Below the pieces are notes generated by a model, which was given only the letters and a program-made list of their open reading frames with translations, had not been told where the DNA came from and searched no databases. The translations under genes were made by a program, and so were the position numbers. Positions 36,301-46,959 of a stretch of DNA of 64,000 nt are shown here, piece by piece. Source of the DNA: Sphaerosporella brunnea (Eukaryota; Ascomycota; Pezizomycetes; Pezizales; Pyronemataceae); assembly GCA_008704415.1 (NCBI GenBank), contig VXIS01000051.1:62001-126000 (forward strand), in the 5' to 3' direction. Position 1 is the first letter of the stretch. Every line of letters starts with the position of its first letter.

Positions 36301-37182
36301 CGCTATCAACTTGAGCTTTCAACTGCTCCAGTAGATTCTCATATATTTCAACCCGAGTTTTGAGGTTGATCATCTCACTGTCCGTCGTCAGTCCAGCGTC
36401 CATTTAGTGTGAATACCAGAACCCGAATACCAGAACCCTTTCGGACGTCGACGCAGCGGTACGGTATCGAAGTAGAGTAGAACAGCGGTAGAGAACGGCC
36501 AAGGGATCTTCCTGAGTGTCTTGTGCGTTCCACGAAATATCCACCAGCCCATCTAGCTTATGGGAGAACATCAATCAGCCTCCCATAAGCGATACCGTAA
36601 CTTCCATGCGCCTCCGCCGACATCCAAAAGGGCCCAGCGTAATAGATATCGATGTAAACGTACTTTTTGGCACGGTCTCGCTTTCCGTCAGCGTAGTAGC
36701 AGCTGATCTTGAAATCCTGGCAATGTTCGCATTGAGGCCTCATTCCCGGGGAAACAGTTAGCACATACAGAACGAAAGAAAGCCACACACAAGCAGGAAC
36801 GCAGAAGGTTCGCACCTTTCGCCACTGCACTGCACGTTTGAAGGCGGCATGATCAGCATGTTCACCACTTGAATGTTGATTTCGTTGCACGGTGCATGCA
36901 AAAAGTAATCGTGATGGGAAGATAAGAAGCAGGCAAAGCTTGTAGAGATGACCGGTGGGCGACTTTTACTGAAGCTTGTGCTCTTACCTTCGTCTTTCTC
37001 TGCCTGCATGGCTCACATGCGTGGGACACCCTGTGTTTACCGTCGACGGGGCTTCCAATAGAGAGGTCTGCGTAGCCGTCGTCGCGGGACTTGTTGCTGG
37101 CACTTTGCAAACGCGGAATTGCGACCTTGGACCGAGGCGATGGTAGGAGGGTTCTGCCACCGGCTGGCGGAGTTCCATCCAT
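33365..37182 (-). CDS. Zn2Cys6 fungal transcription factor (fungal_trans domain)
   Basis: Seven exons on the minus strand: 37182-36988, 36829-36816, 36738-36664, 36377-36266, 36210-35432, 35228-34529, 34477-33365; phases close to 995 aa. Splicing assembles a perfect zinc cluster, CEPCRQRKTKC then SGERPQCEHCQDFKISC, the middle from an exon of only 14 nt. A short coiled coil follows (MINLKTRVEIYENLLEQLKA). The regulatory domain includes FTTFHPSFPIVSKQLFMEQY, LLASNQTNRAWHVNGLAIRF, AQTLGLNLRNDVQEFDQLEK and CFMTGRPASIRDRDCSAPLP, typical of PF04082. The C-terminus is Pro-rich. It binds DNA as a nuclear regulator; target genes cannot be inferred. The intron at 35431-35229 is 203 nt, longer than others here; its acceptor was chosen because only it gives NRAWH in frame. 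Confidence 0.88.
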
Positions 37183-38417
37183 TGCGCGCTCGAAAGCAGT
37201 CCTGCTGTGGCGTTTCTGTTGGGATGTTGCGTGCACGGGTAACTGGTTGCAACGGGAGTTTCGGCAACAACTATTTCTGCTGGGCTTGCACACGGTTGAG
37301 CGTTTTCTGAGCTAGCTATAGCAAGAAAACTGTGGCAAGGACAGGCTGTTTGACAAGCGGACGATTTCTGGTAGAGATGCAGTGGGCTGTACCAATTTAC
37401 TAAGCGCGATGGGGGATCAAGGATGGGTGGTGGCTCTGATGAGGATCAGCAGGGTCTGATGTGGATATATTGAAGAATCCCATGGCAGCAATGGAAGATG
37501 CACATGGCAACATCACCTACCGGAGAGCAAGACGGGGCACAGTACCTGATAGAGCGCGGGTGCCAGTAGGGAAGATGGGTGATCGGTTCTCGGTCCGCAG
37601 AATTCACGAGACAGGCAAAGAATGTGTTGGCTAACCACTGGAAACGGTGAAAACGAACAACGGGAGGGGGTCTGGCAGCAACGAAAAGAGGGCTGGGGGA
37701 CACCAGGGGATAAGAGGGGGTATTTGTTTCGGGAGGAGGCGGGGTGTTCCTGTGGCGTTGGAAGAGAGTTTCGTATTTTCGAAAGGTAGGTGGCTTTTGT
37801 GGCTTTTTTTTTTTTGGACCGCGAGAGATCGCCCTTTGGCATTGCTATTTGCGTCATAGCCCTCCTGGCTGGACGCATCTAAAAGCATTGGGCTTGCGGA
37901 GCTTGGAAGTAGAGTGCAGTTGCTCTTGCATGCAGAAGCAAACTGATTGGGTGGTCACTTTGGCACGTCTGTGGACGTGGACGTGAGCGAACGCACATGG
38001 ACAGAGGTGTGCTGCAACATCCGGAAGCGTCGGGACGTCGCGCAGGGACCTCCCAAGAATACTCATGACGACAGCCAACAGCCGGACGTATCGCTGCTGC
38101 ACAGGCAAGGGTCAAACTACAACAGAATGCAACATGATTGAAACAAAACTACAACAGCCTTGACATCTGCATTCGAACCAATAGGGTAGGTATCGGCCAA
38201 TCCGTCAACTGCATGCGTTTCGTTTTCGGCCATGCGGGGTACGCCGAACGCAAACGAGCGAAACCTTTCTGCTGTTTCTGCAGCTCCCCTTCGTCATCAG
38301 CCTCCCCCCCAAAAATTAAAATTAAAATTAAAATTAAAAAAATCCCACCTCATCCGCATCTTCCCTCGCCGGACATCCCGATCTTGATGAGAGCTGGCCC
38401 AGAGATCCAGGAACTCC

Positions 38418-38498
38418 ACTCGACGATTTTTTAAGTATCCGGATGCTGGCCTGGGTTAGGGTTTCTTGGGCATCCGGATACTTAGGAAATCGTCGAGT
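38418..38498. repeat. 29-bp inverted repeat with TTAGGG in the loop
   Basis: Arms 38418-38446 and 38470-38498 match at 27 of 29 positions (outer end ACTCGACGATTT, inner end AAGTATCCGGATGC). The 23-nt loop contains GGGTTAGGGTTT. It could be a foldback MITE or a structured RNA; no flanking duplication was evident. Confidence 0.8.
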
Positions 38499-39814
38499 AA
38501 GGATTCGGTCCGCTTCGCACGACCTGCTTTTTGCTTCACTCCTCTACCGTCCAACCCCCTGCACTACTCTACTTCCCGATTGGCCTGGATTGAACAAACT
38601 TGTTTGAATCCTGGAGACGAAGACGATGCTGTTTTGCTGTGCCGCGAGCCACAAAACAGTTCCCTCGGCCCTGCTGCTGGCGACTCGAAACATCCCGAGC
38701 CAGCCGACCAGACATGATTGGTGCGGAATGATTCAACTCTTAGTCTCGCGCTTCATAATAATAGAGAGGGAATAGCCGCCCATAGAGAGTCGACATCCCC
38801 GAGACGAATGCAGGATGTGGTCTTCGGATGCGCCAGCAGAAATTGCAAAGAATGCTGATAAGTCCGCCTAGCTACCCGAATCACAGAGGCTCTATGGGCG
38901 CTCTATCCCCCAGGCGGAAATGATGGGACTGGAGGATAAGTTGTTCATGAACAGCAGCTCCCCAAAGGTTCCTCGGCCAGCTGAAGGAAGCTCCCACCTT
39001 CACTTCCGGCATATGCCATTGGAAAGAACATCCGATGGACACGTTCAATGCGGCAGAGCGAAATGGGACTTCGGGGAAATCGTGCCCATGAATTAAATCA
39101 CGCCGTGGTTGATGATGGAGTAACATTAGTTGCAGTCTCACGGGAACGCCACGACAGTTCGGATATCTGAGACAAACACCTTATCCAAAGTCGGCGAAGC
39201 TGTCGGCATCGCTCAGACCGCGCAGATGGCCAAGAGGTCGATAGAGGACGTCAATACATAGCCTGCATGTTCATTTACTTCCGCGCCGTGCCGATTTGGG
39301 GGATCCTTGAGAACAGGTGGCGTAAAGAAAGGGTCCCTTAACTAAACTTAATTTTACTGGGCTCCCATGCCTACATACATACATACAAAATCAGTTGCTT
39401 TCATCCAAAAGTCCCTTCTGACCTCACTTTTGGGCTGGTCTCCAAAGCTAAGTAAGGCCTTTTGTTGGCACCGGGTCAACGGGGATGGGAGAGTCGGCAA
39501 GACCTACTTCGTCGAACCCGGCGTCGATGAATGCCGAATTGCGGCCGAGCCTAGCTGCATGCTGGCAGCAGCACCTGACCGCATGCAGAGTGAAAAGATA
39601 CTCGTTCAACGGTGGGATGAGCCAAACGGATTTACAGCGGAATAAACCCAAAATCACATGAGGCGGGTTTTTCTTTTTGTGCCACGGTCTATGCAATGTA
39701 TGCATCCACTCTGCGCTGCAAACGGTGTTCCAGGTCCAGTACCTGTTTGCCGGTATGTAAGAAGAAGATGGGTGTGCGCAGCAATCTGGCCGCCCCTGTT
39801 CGTTTCCCCGCGCT

Positions 39815-39871
39815 CTTCTCCCTCTTCTCTCTCTTCTCTCTTCTCTCTCTTCTCTCTCTTCTCTCTCTTTC
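39815..39871. repeat. CTCTT/TCTCTC pyrimidine microsatellite
   Basis: A run of CTCTTCTCTCT-type units on the plus strand with all-pyrimidine composition. Confidence 0.85.
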
Positions 39872-40493
39872 GCTGTGCAGATGGATGGAGGATGCAGGGT
39901 GGGGGCGGCGGGACTGGACTGTGGTTCGCCCAAGCAGATGATAAGATGCAGGGACTCGCAGTCTCCACATTTCGATGTTTTTTTGTTTTTTTTATGTTCG
40001 TTTGGGGCGGCGGTTGAAATCAACGTTTCTGCCAGTTTCTGCGGCTGTCATTTGTCTGGCTATTTGTTGAGTATAGCACTCTAGAGATACCGACATAGCA
40101 CAGATAAATCGTTCATTAGCGGTGCTTCAGAGCTGCATCGAGTATCCTTATGCGATCAAGCGGGGGGTGGTCTTTGCGTTGTGCCGGTGCTGGTTGGGGG
40201 CCACCAGCATCCCCCAGAAACTTCTGCTAGTGTTCATCTTTTCTGCCCACTTATCAAACCAAACCCTCCCCATCACGCACCATCTTGCAACAATTCAAAG
40301 AAAGTAATCCCGAACATCGGAATCATCTGCCCCCCCGACTTCAAAGCTCTCCAACTCAATTGAAAGACCTCTCTTCGATCAGTCAACCAGCTGCATTCGA
40401 CCTACATCCGCCTCCGCCCGATTCAGTCCCAATTTCAATCCTTATTCTGAAACATCGTTTTTCAAAGACAAGAACCCTGGAAAATCAACGGTT

Positions 40494-41660
40494 ATGGCGA
40501 TGTTTAGTAGTAAACGCAGTAGTAATTCCAATAATTATCACCAACCGGCGGCCATGATAAATCGCTCCATGTCGCCCAAAAGTGCCTCCCCCTCCACGGC
40601 TCCCATCCTCGCGAGCTGCTACGCCACCTCGAGCTCTTCGACGGTGGTTCAAGGGTTCCATTACTCTAGTACCGGCACCAACGGTTGGTAACGAGCTCTC
40701 TTGCTTGCTTTTTCTTTGCCTTTGACATGTGCTGATTATGCTTTTATGCAGGGGCTCAGTGGCGTTCCTGAGGCCCCCTCAGGATATCCTAAAAGTCCCC
40801 CTTCACAGCGCCACGTCGCAGACGGCGCCGCGGTCCGCGCGCGCTCGCCAATTGCTGGCGCTGCCCCGAAGGGGGCGTCGAGAACCATCGCAAAGGAGTG
40901 TGAGAGACTCCTTTGTCGGGACATGAAACGGATCTTCCTAGGTGGAAGGACAGATTCGCGGAGTAGTCCCTGTCCGATGGGCTCGATTTATTACAGCAGC
41001 GAGAAACCCAGACAAAACAACAACAACCATATCAATACAGGCTACGAAAGTAAGGATGCTGAGGTTTACGAGTATGGCAACGACAAAGACTTGCGTTCGC
41101 TTGGTGGGGGAGAGGAGGTGGATGATGAGATGAGGTTCATCGAGGTCTGGGACTATGTTGGAGGAACGAGCTTCAGGGGCTTTATTGCGGATAAGGAGAT
41201 GAGAGGCAGAGTTGAGAAGACCCTTTTCTTGTTCTTCGAACATGTGGCTGGTACTCAGTTGAAGCATGGGTATGCGTTATCCGCACACTGCCTTTCCAGA
41301 GCAATGACTAACCCCACACAGGCTCATGGCTCTTATCGAGCTTGCAACCGAATGTTTCGCCTGCGACCGTCTCGTCATCTGCCTTGAGCGGAACGGTGAG
41401 GGGCTTCGTAAGTTCCACTGCACCTATCCTTTTACCAGCATATACTAACAGCTTGCTTTGCAGATGGCCTCGTCCACGATCTCGGCTGGGTAGGCTTCGA
41501 GCTAGTAACTCTGGCCCACTGGATGCAAACCGAAATTCCTCAGCGCGCCGGTCACAACGCTCGGTGCGGCAGCTTCTCTTCTGTGAGCACTACATCCAGC
41601 GTGTTCTCGGACGACGACATCACCAGCGAAAAATGGCTCTTCATGGGAATGGAGTTGTAA
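40494..41660 (+). CDS. Ornithine decarboxylase antizyme, needs +1 ribosomal frameshift
   Basis: Exons 40494-40683, 40752-41269, 41322-41395, 41464-41660. The first frame (69 codons, Ser/Asn-rich) ends TGG CGT TCC TGA at 40760-40771. Skipping T40769 continues in the +1 frame with GAGGCCCCCTCA and gives about 325 aa in total. The second frame carries the antizyme domain: RFIEVWDYVGGTSFRGFIAD, TLFLFFEHVAGTQLKHG, LMALIELATECFACDRLVIC, then LVHDLGWVGFELVTLAHW and SEKWLFMGMEL at the C-terminus. Antizyme binds ornithine decarboxylase, sends it to the proteasome without ubiquitin and blocks polyamine uptake; high polyamine raises frameshifting, closing a feedback loop. The intron-1 donor used (GTTGGT at 40684) is the one that puts TCC-TGA in frame; a neighbouring GTAACG donor at 40688 would lead into a third, non-antizyme frame. 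Confidence 0.9.
40763..40790 (+). promoter_or_regulatory. Programmed +1 frameshift site of antizyme (TCC TGA) with palindrome
   Basis: The codons CGT TCC TGA GGC CCC resemble the vertebrate antizyme site, which reads TCC TGA TGC CCC. TCC at 40766-40768 is the shift codon and TGA at 40769-40771 the slow-to-decode stop. The palindrome AGGATATCCT (40781-40790) begins nine bases after the stop and a GC-rich hairpin-prone stretch follows, as possible stimulators. Confidence 0.85.
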
Positions 41661-42612
41661 TCTCGGCCACAGCGTAACAGCGTGCGAGATTCTTTCGTCT
41701 CCGTCGTTAAAGACCTCTTTATCTCACCAGTCGCTCTTTGATTTGCTTTGCGCGTATCATCAACCAAGTTCGTTTTCCACATTTCCTTTTTTTCACGGGA
41801 TAGTGTTGGCGACAAAAAATCATCTGCTTGCACACATTTTCTTGCGCTCTGGAATCGTTGCTGGAATCGCACTTCTGCTCTTTGTTGAGTAGATACCTCT
41901 CTGTAGCTCAGCTGCTTTTTTGCAATTTGCTTTTTTTTTTTTTTTTTGTTAACTCTGAAGTGAAAATGCCCGCCGTTTTCTTTTTCTGACACACACACAA
42001 CGTGATTGCCATGGATTTTTCGCTTTCCTTCCATACTCTATGTATAGTACGAAGCTGCGATGGGAATTCTTGGGATGGTTAGAGGGATGAAGGCCGGTAG
42101 AGTAGAGCAGAGTACTTCCCGATGTCGACCCGTGCTGGGTCGAGGGTGCTGCTTGGAGGTAGACACAGTTCTGTTTCTACTTGTTTGCCATCTTATGTAC
42201 ACCCAAAGTAGCTACCCCACTTTTCCTTTGGTCGGCGTCCCGGGAGGAGCTTGTAAATTATTTGTATCTATCTGGGGTTTTTTTTTTTTTTGCCTCTTGA
42301 AAGGACGGGCATAATCACCTGGGAGTTGGTTGGGAGAGCTCAAAAACGTGAGATTTTGGGGCAACGCCCACCCTGATTCTACGAATCCAGCCCCCACCAT
42401 TGTGTTGTGGGGGCGTTTTCACCACTCGAATATGGGGTCATTTTTGCAAGAAGTGACATTTTGGGGTTCGCTTCTCCCTCGCTCGGGTTTCGGCGAGGGC
42501 AAGGGCAGGGATATCGCAGATCCTGATCGCCGCTGCCTGCAGGGGTCTTCGCGTCAAGCTCACCTCGCCATCATCACCATCACCGATATCTACTACTACT
42601 ATCTACCAAGCG
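41661..42612. other. Intergenic between antizyme and SDR genes
   Basis: Antizyme 3' flank with T runs (about 41931-41947 and 42279-42291), then the promoter of the dehydrogenase gene. No gene recognised. Confidence 0.5.
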
Positions 42613-43690
42613 ATGGATCTTACACGCCCCGCCGACCTCGCCGCCGCAAATGGAAAGACTGTGTTAATCACTGGCGGGGCCAGTGGGTTGGGCGAGGGCA
42701 TGGTGCGGCGGTTTGCGAAGGCCGGCGCGAATGTTATCGTTGCAGATTTAGCTGGTTCGAAGGGCGAAGCGCTGGTTGAGGAGTTGAGGAAAGAGACGGA
42801 GAATTGGAAGTGAGTTCCCTGGTGCTTTCATGGGGTTTATGCCTGGGGAAACTTATCATGGGGATAGCCACCACTTCATCCCCTGCGACGTAACCTCCTG
42901 GGCGCAACAATGCGCGCTCTTCACCCGCGCCCTGGCCCTCAGCCCCTCAAAGCGTCTCCACAGCGTAATCGCCAACGCGGGAGTAGGGGAAGTCGGCGAC
43001 TTCCTGAAGCCCTCCCCCGCCTCTGACCGGCAGCCTCCAGAGCCAGACCTTACTACGCTGGACGTAAACCTCAAGGGCGTAATCTTCACGACCAAGCTCG
43101 CCCTCCACCATTTCCGTGCCAAATCCCCCGGCGGAGAGGAGGAAGAAGACCAGCACCTCCTCCTCATCGGCTCGATGGCCTCGTTCGCGGATTCGCCCGG
43201 CGTCGTGTCCCTGTATGCGGCGTCGAAGCATGCGGTGCTCGCTCTGTTCCGTACCCTCCGCTTGCACCCGGGAAACGAGAATAAGCAAGTTCGGTTCAAT
43301 ATCGTGTGTCCGTACTTTGTGGCTACGCCCATCATCCCCACTATGGGCAGGGTGATGCTTTCAGGCGTGGAGCTGGCGAGGGCAGAGGATGTGGTTGAGG
43401 CCGCAGCTAGGCTGGTGTGTGATGTTAGGGCCAAGGGAAAGTGTTTGGTCGTTGCACCAAGAGGTGTGGGGGGTATATTGGAGATGGAGACAGCCAGTAT
43501 GAAGGACGTTGAGGCATTTACCAGAAGGGTTGTGGGTGCCCTCAATGCGCAGGGGCATATGCAGACTTTGGCAAGATGGAGTGTGGATATGGTTAGGATT
43601 TTTGGGGTGAAGGTGGTTGCGGTGTTTGGGGCCGTTGCGGCTGCTGTTGCATGGTGGTGGTGGTGCATGGTGTGCAAGCAGAGAGTGTAG
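42613..43690 (+). CDS. Short-chain dehydrogenase/reductase, C-terminally membrane anchored
   Basis: Two exons, 42613-42809 and 42868-43690 (intron 58 bp), 339 aa. The Rossmann motif TVLITGGASGLGEGM (about 16-30) binds NAD(P), IANAGVG is the NAG motif, LLIGSMAS carries the catalytic Ser and YAASKHAVLALFR the YxxxK pair. The arrangement resembles 15-hydroxyprostaglandin-dehydrogenase-like SDRs, but substrate cannot be assigned. The last 30 residues are strongly hydrophobic with a Trp run (VVAVFGAVAAAVAWWWWCMV), suggesting tail anchoring, perhaps in ER or lipid-body membrane. The exon join reads NWNHHFIPCDVTSW, in frame and conserved in style. Confidence 0.85.
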
Positions 43691-44183
43691 CGAATGATAC
43701 CCGAGTTATCCGAGTGACGCACAGTGAGGCTTTTGTCACTCCTCTCGCTTCCTGCTGTGACTACCTCCTCTGCTTTTTCCACACAACAAAGGTTTTTCTT
43801 TGAACTCAAACTCCTTCTCGACTCCCAACAGCTCCTTTCCATGATCACGATAAAGGTTTTTCCAGTTTTGAGTTCCCAGAACCGCCAACTGCTCCTCCAC
43901 GGTAAAGGTTTTCCAAGTCCAGAGTCTCCACCACCCACCCGCGATAAACTTTCTGAACGCCACAAGCTTTTGGATTGTATGCTTTTAAACTACAGCTGAA
44001 GAACTCTTGGTGGACGCACCAATTGCTTCTCCGATCGTCACTAGAAGCTAAAATCGAAAGTGGATTTTCTGGCGGGGAGTTCGAAGTACAGCATTCCTCG
44101 AACGATCGAGTCAACAATTTGTAGATGCAGTGGACACGACCTCCTCAAGGTTTATAACAATAATGGTTATCACGATAACATTA
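43691..44183. other. Degenerate ~60-70-bp repeats after the SDR gene
   Basis: The word AAAGGTTTT(T/C) recurs at about 43788, 43852 and 43901 in similar contexts, suggesting an old minisatellite. No gene recognised. Confidence 0.4.
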
Positions 44184-44440
44184 CCAATTTTTACAACTGC
44201 CGATTACGATAATATCAATTTTACAACTGCTGGTCACGACAACAGCATCAATTTTTACAACTGTTGATCACGACAATATCATCAACTTCTACAACTGTTG
44301 ATCACGACAATATCATCAACTTCTACAACTGTTGATCACGACAATATCATCAACTTCTACAACTGTTGATCACGACAATATCATCAACTTCTACAACTGC
44401 CGATCACGATAATATCATCCATCTTTACAACTGCTGGTGG
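44184..44440. repeat. Minisatellite, about eight 34-bp units
   Basis: Units of the type TTGATCACGACAATATCATC then AACTTCTACAACTG; the central four are identical and the outer ones diverge (first spacing about 30 bp). Confidence 0.9.
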
Positions 44441-44740
44441 CTGGCAACCTTTCTAACTTCGGTCGATTTTACGATAAGCCATCATGATGTCTTGTAGCAG
44501 GCACTCGACTTTACGCAGCTCCGAAAAGTGGATGCTCCCCACAACTCGAAGGAAGTGGGACTTCAGACCTCTCCCAGGCGATTATCTTGCCCACCCCTAC
44601 ACTTCAGATCAGGCACCCCTACACTTCAGACCTCTCAGCGATTATGTGGCCCGACTTCAAAGTCCTCGGTCATTGTTGTTGATGGTTTGTTGCCAACGGG
44701 AAAGGATTCTGCATCCGTTTTCATTCACCACAACCGGCCC

Positions 44741-44950
44741 CATTCACTCGGGCGGAGTAAGTGATTTTCCTTTTGCCGTAAAATAACAAACGAAATATGC
44801 TAATACCTCATAGGATAGGTGACCTTGTTGACATTCCGGCTCCAAAGCGTGTAACGGTTTATCAAATTGCCATTCACCTGGGCGGAGTAAGTTATTTTCC
44901 TTGTGCTGTAAAATAACAAACGAAATATGCTAATACTGCACAGGGTGGGG
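44741..44950 (+). repeat. Tandem duplication of a 57-bp intron-like module
   Basis: 44757-44813 and 44887-44943 are both exactly 57 bp, start GTAAGT, contain ATATGCTAATAC (a near-ideal branch site) and end TAG or CAG; they differ at about 6 positions. The 16 bp before each are also alike (CATTCACTCGGGCGGA and CATTCACCTGGGCGGA). The flanking sequence after each is only loosely similar and could read IGDLVDIPAPK and VGDLDAPTPK. Reading phases do not join cleanly, so a working gene could not be modelled. Confidence 0.7.
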
Positions 44951-46959
44951 GATCTCGATGCTCCAACGCCGAAGCCCAGGTACTCAAGCGGAGATGGAAG
45001 TTGGGGAGAGTTGGGAACATGGGTAACGACGATGATTGCAATTGACGTGGTTTCGTGCGGGAATTTCTTGGGCACCGGTTTAGTTTTAGGTTGTTCTACA
45101 CCAGGAGATTTGTCATGTAGGTTGTGGATGATGAGTGGGGTTTTGTAGGATTGTTTTCGTTGTTCGGTGAAAGTAACTACTGTTTTGAGTCCTGAATTAA
45201 TTTGTCGCTCGGTTGTTGTGGGAGTCGAATTCCCGTCGTTCTATCCGAATGGAAAGCAGAAAAAAGACGCCATGATCGAGCCCCTACCACTGCAGTGCCA
45301 TCTCGGAGTTCGTGCAGGGAGCCAATCGCCGCCAGCTTTCTGCGCCAGCCTTGTTTTCTATTGAGCGCCTATAGACCAGCACGAGAAGGCGGTGTATCTA
45401 TTTGCCGTCCCCTTGACAGGTTTGACGCTCCGACTGGTAGGAGCTCCAAAAGCCTCAACATCGACAGAATAGCCTATCATAACCCAGCAGTATCTACACT
45501 CATTCCATTGTGGCTTTTTGTCGTGAACTAGATTTTTGTGGGCCTCACATGAGGGGAGGGCTCCGGGGACAGGAGGCGGTGGTGGACAGCAGTAGAGGGT
45601 GCGGCCGGGGGTGAGCCTGAAGGGGGCCCGAGATGGGGGAGAGACTGGCCCCCTCTCTGCAAGCTTTTATACTCCGGCCCAATTTTCGTTAGGGAACGGT
45701 GGTACCAAATCCATCACTCGCTCCAGCATCTAGGTCGATACAATCATATACAGCTTCAAAAGATGCCTCTCAATCGCTTTCCCGCCGCCCGGGCCTCACC
45801 ACCCTCCAGCGTCTTTGTCTCTTGTTCAACCACCATCACTTCTCCACTCTCAATAACACCTTCACCGCATCCTTGGGCTCCGTCCCGATTCCCTGTTCTT
45901 CGTCCAAGACCATCATCACGACGCCCAAAGACGATAGCACCGGCGTGTACAAAAAAGAGGCACTTTCACTCCATGGATTATACACGGCGCTATGAATTGA
46001 CGTTTGAAAGGATGCTAGTTACTAGCTAATAGGCCTGTATATTCTGCAGTCGTCTTCGCCTTGCCCAAACTGAATTCCTGGACTGTGGATGCGCTCTATG
46101 CGGCTTTGGGAAAACCTATGAGAGCGAGCTGGCAAGCCAACCCACAGCATCTAGTTGCTCCGCCGGCCTCTTCCAATGCGTACATCCGCCTGTCCAGCAT
46201 CCAGATCCTGACTTGACACCAGCGGCAGCTAGCTTGAAGTAAGGAATTTTTTGAGCTCGAGGAGCTTGCGTGTAGTCTGGCCGGTATCTTCAGCGGAGTC
46301 TGGACGGCGGCGAGTGAGATATCGAGATACAATGACCTCGTTCATGCACAACCGGCCATACCAAGCTTTGATCCATGGGAATAACCCAAAGAGCGCGGCA
46401 AGCGTGTCAAGCTTGGAACACCCACCCGGCTACTTACTCAAGCTTTTCACCGCCGCCACCATCTCCTTCTCCTCGACGACCAAGACCATCCTCTTTTCAC
46501 TCCTTTGCCTGCGGGGACTCTGGCTTGGGAACGTTTCCTGGACGTCCCGAAAACTCTCCCACATCTAAAGGGCCAAAATGATAATAGGTGCTGAGAGCGA
46601 AAGGGGTCTGCGGAACCGGTGGACGCCCCGCAATCTCGCGGGTTGGGGAAAGTGGAGTCTGTAAAGCAGCAACCCGGCGAGCGGGGGTTGCGAGCGCACG
46701 CATCGGTATGCGGCGGATCATGAGGAAGGGCCCGAGTGAGGTGGTATACCGCGACGGCGGTGGTGTACCGCGCGGAACGCTAATGTTGGCTGCCAGAGCG
46801 GCCTTGGCCAAAGCAACTGCCGGCGTGCTTTTTCGTTTTTACGGTGAATCTGCCTATTTCACCCTCATTGGCTATGAGGTATCTGTCCTCATCGGCATCA
46901 ACGGCTGGGAGTGCCATCCCCTGTAGAAATACTGATCAAGAAGCTGTCCAAGTTTTGAA
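44951..46959. other. Region without a recognised intact gene
   Basis: Several medium open frames on both strands have no recognisable domain. One short stretch (46045-46220) faintly resembles protein kinases and is listed separately. Confidence 0.4.
46045..46220 (+). pseudogene. Possible relic of an SRPK-like protein kinase
   Basis: One plus frame reads LPKLNSWTVDALYAALGKP then PQHLVAPPASSNAYIRLSSI QIL before a stop. The WT-x3-LY-x2-LG-x-P and later LV-x-P-A / IQI spacing recalls the stretch before the kinase DFG in fungal SRPK-like proteins. No catalytic motif remains, so the call rests on a weak pattern. Confidence 0.2.

Larger units (their letters stand above)
37183..40493. other. Intergenic, 3.3 kb without a recognised gene
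   Basis: Holds the upstream region of the transcription factor, an ATTAA repeat (about 38311-38340), a perfect-looking hairpin (38418-38498), a CATA repeat (about 39371-39390), a CTCTT tract (39815-39871) and the promoter of the antizyme gene. Open frames on either strand lack domains. Confidence 0.5.

Noticed and set aside
38447..38469. Telomere or chromosome end
   Set aside because: Only about two TTAGGG-like units in a hairpin loop, with ordinary sequence on both sides.
40701..41387. Antizyme as a simple gene starting inside intron 1
   Set aside because: The frame opens within the intron without an ATG start; the upstream exon with ATG at 40494 and the TCC-TGA site explain it better.
42856..43965. 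369-codon open frame on the minus strand opposite the SDR gene
   Set aside because: Shadow of the SDR coding strand, which has clear catalytic motifs; the antisense product has none.
44184..44440. CRISPR array
   Set aside because: The regular 34-bp units are contiguous repeats without unique spacers, in a eukaryotic genome; it is a minisatellite.
46497..46811. Minus-strand 104-codon frame beginning MAKAALAANISVPRG
   Set aside because: Looks protein-like at its start but has no recognisable family, no supporting splice sites and lies in a region of decayed sequence.
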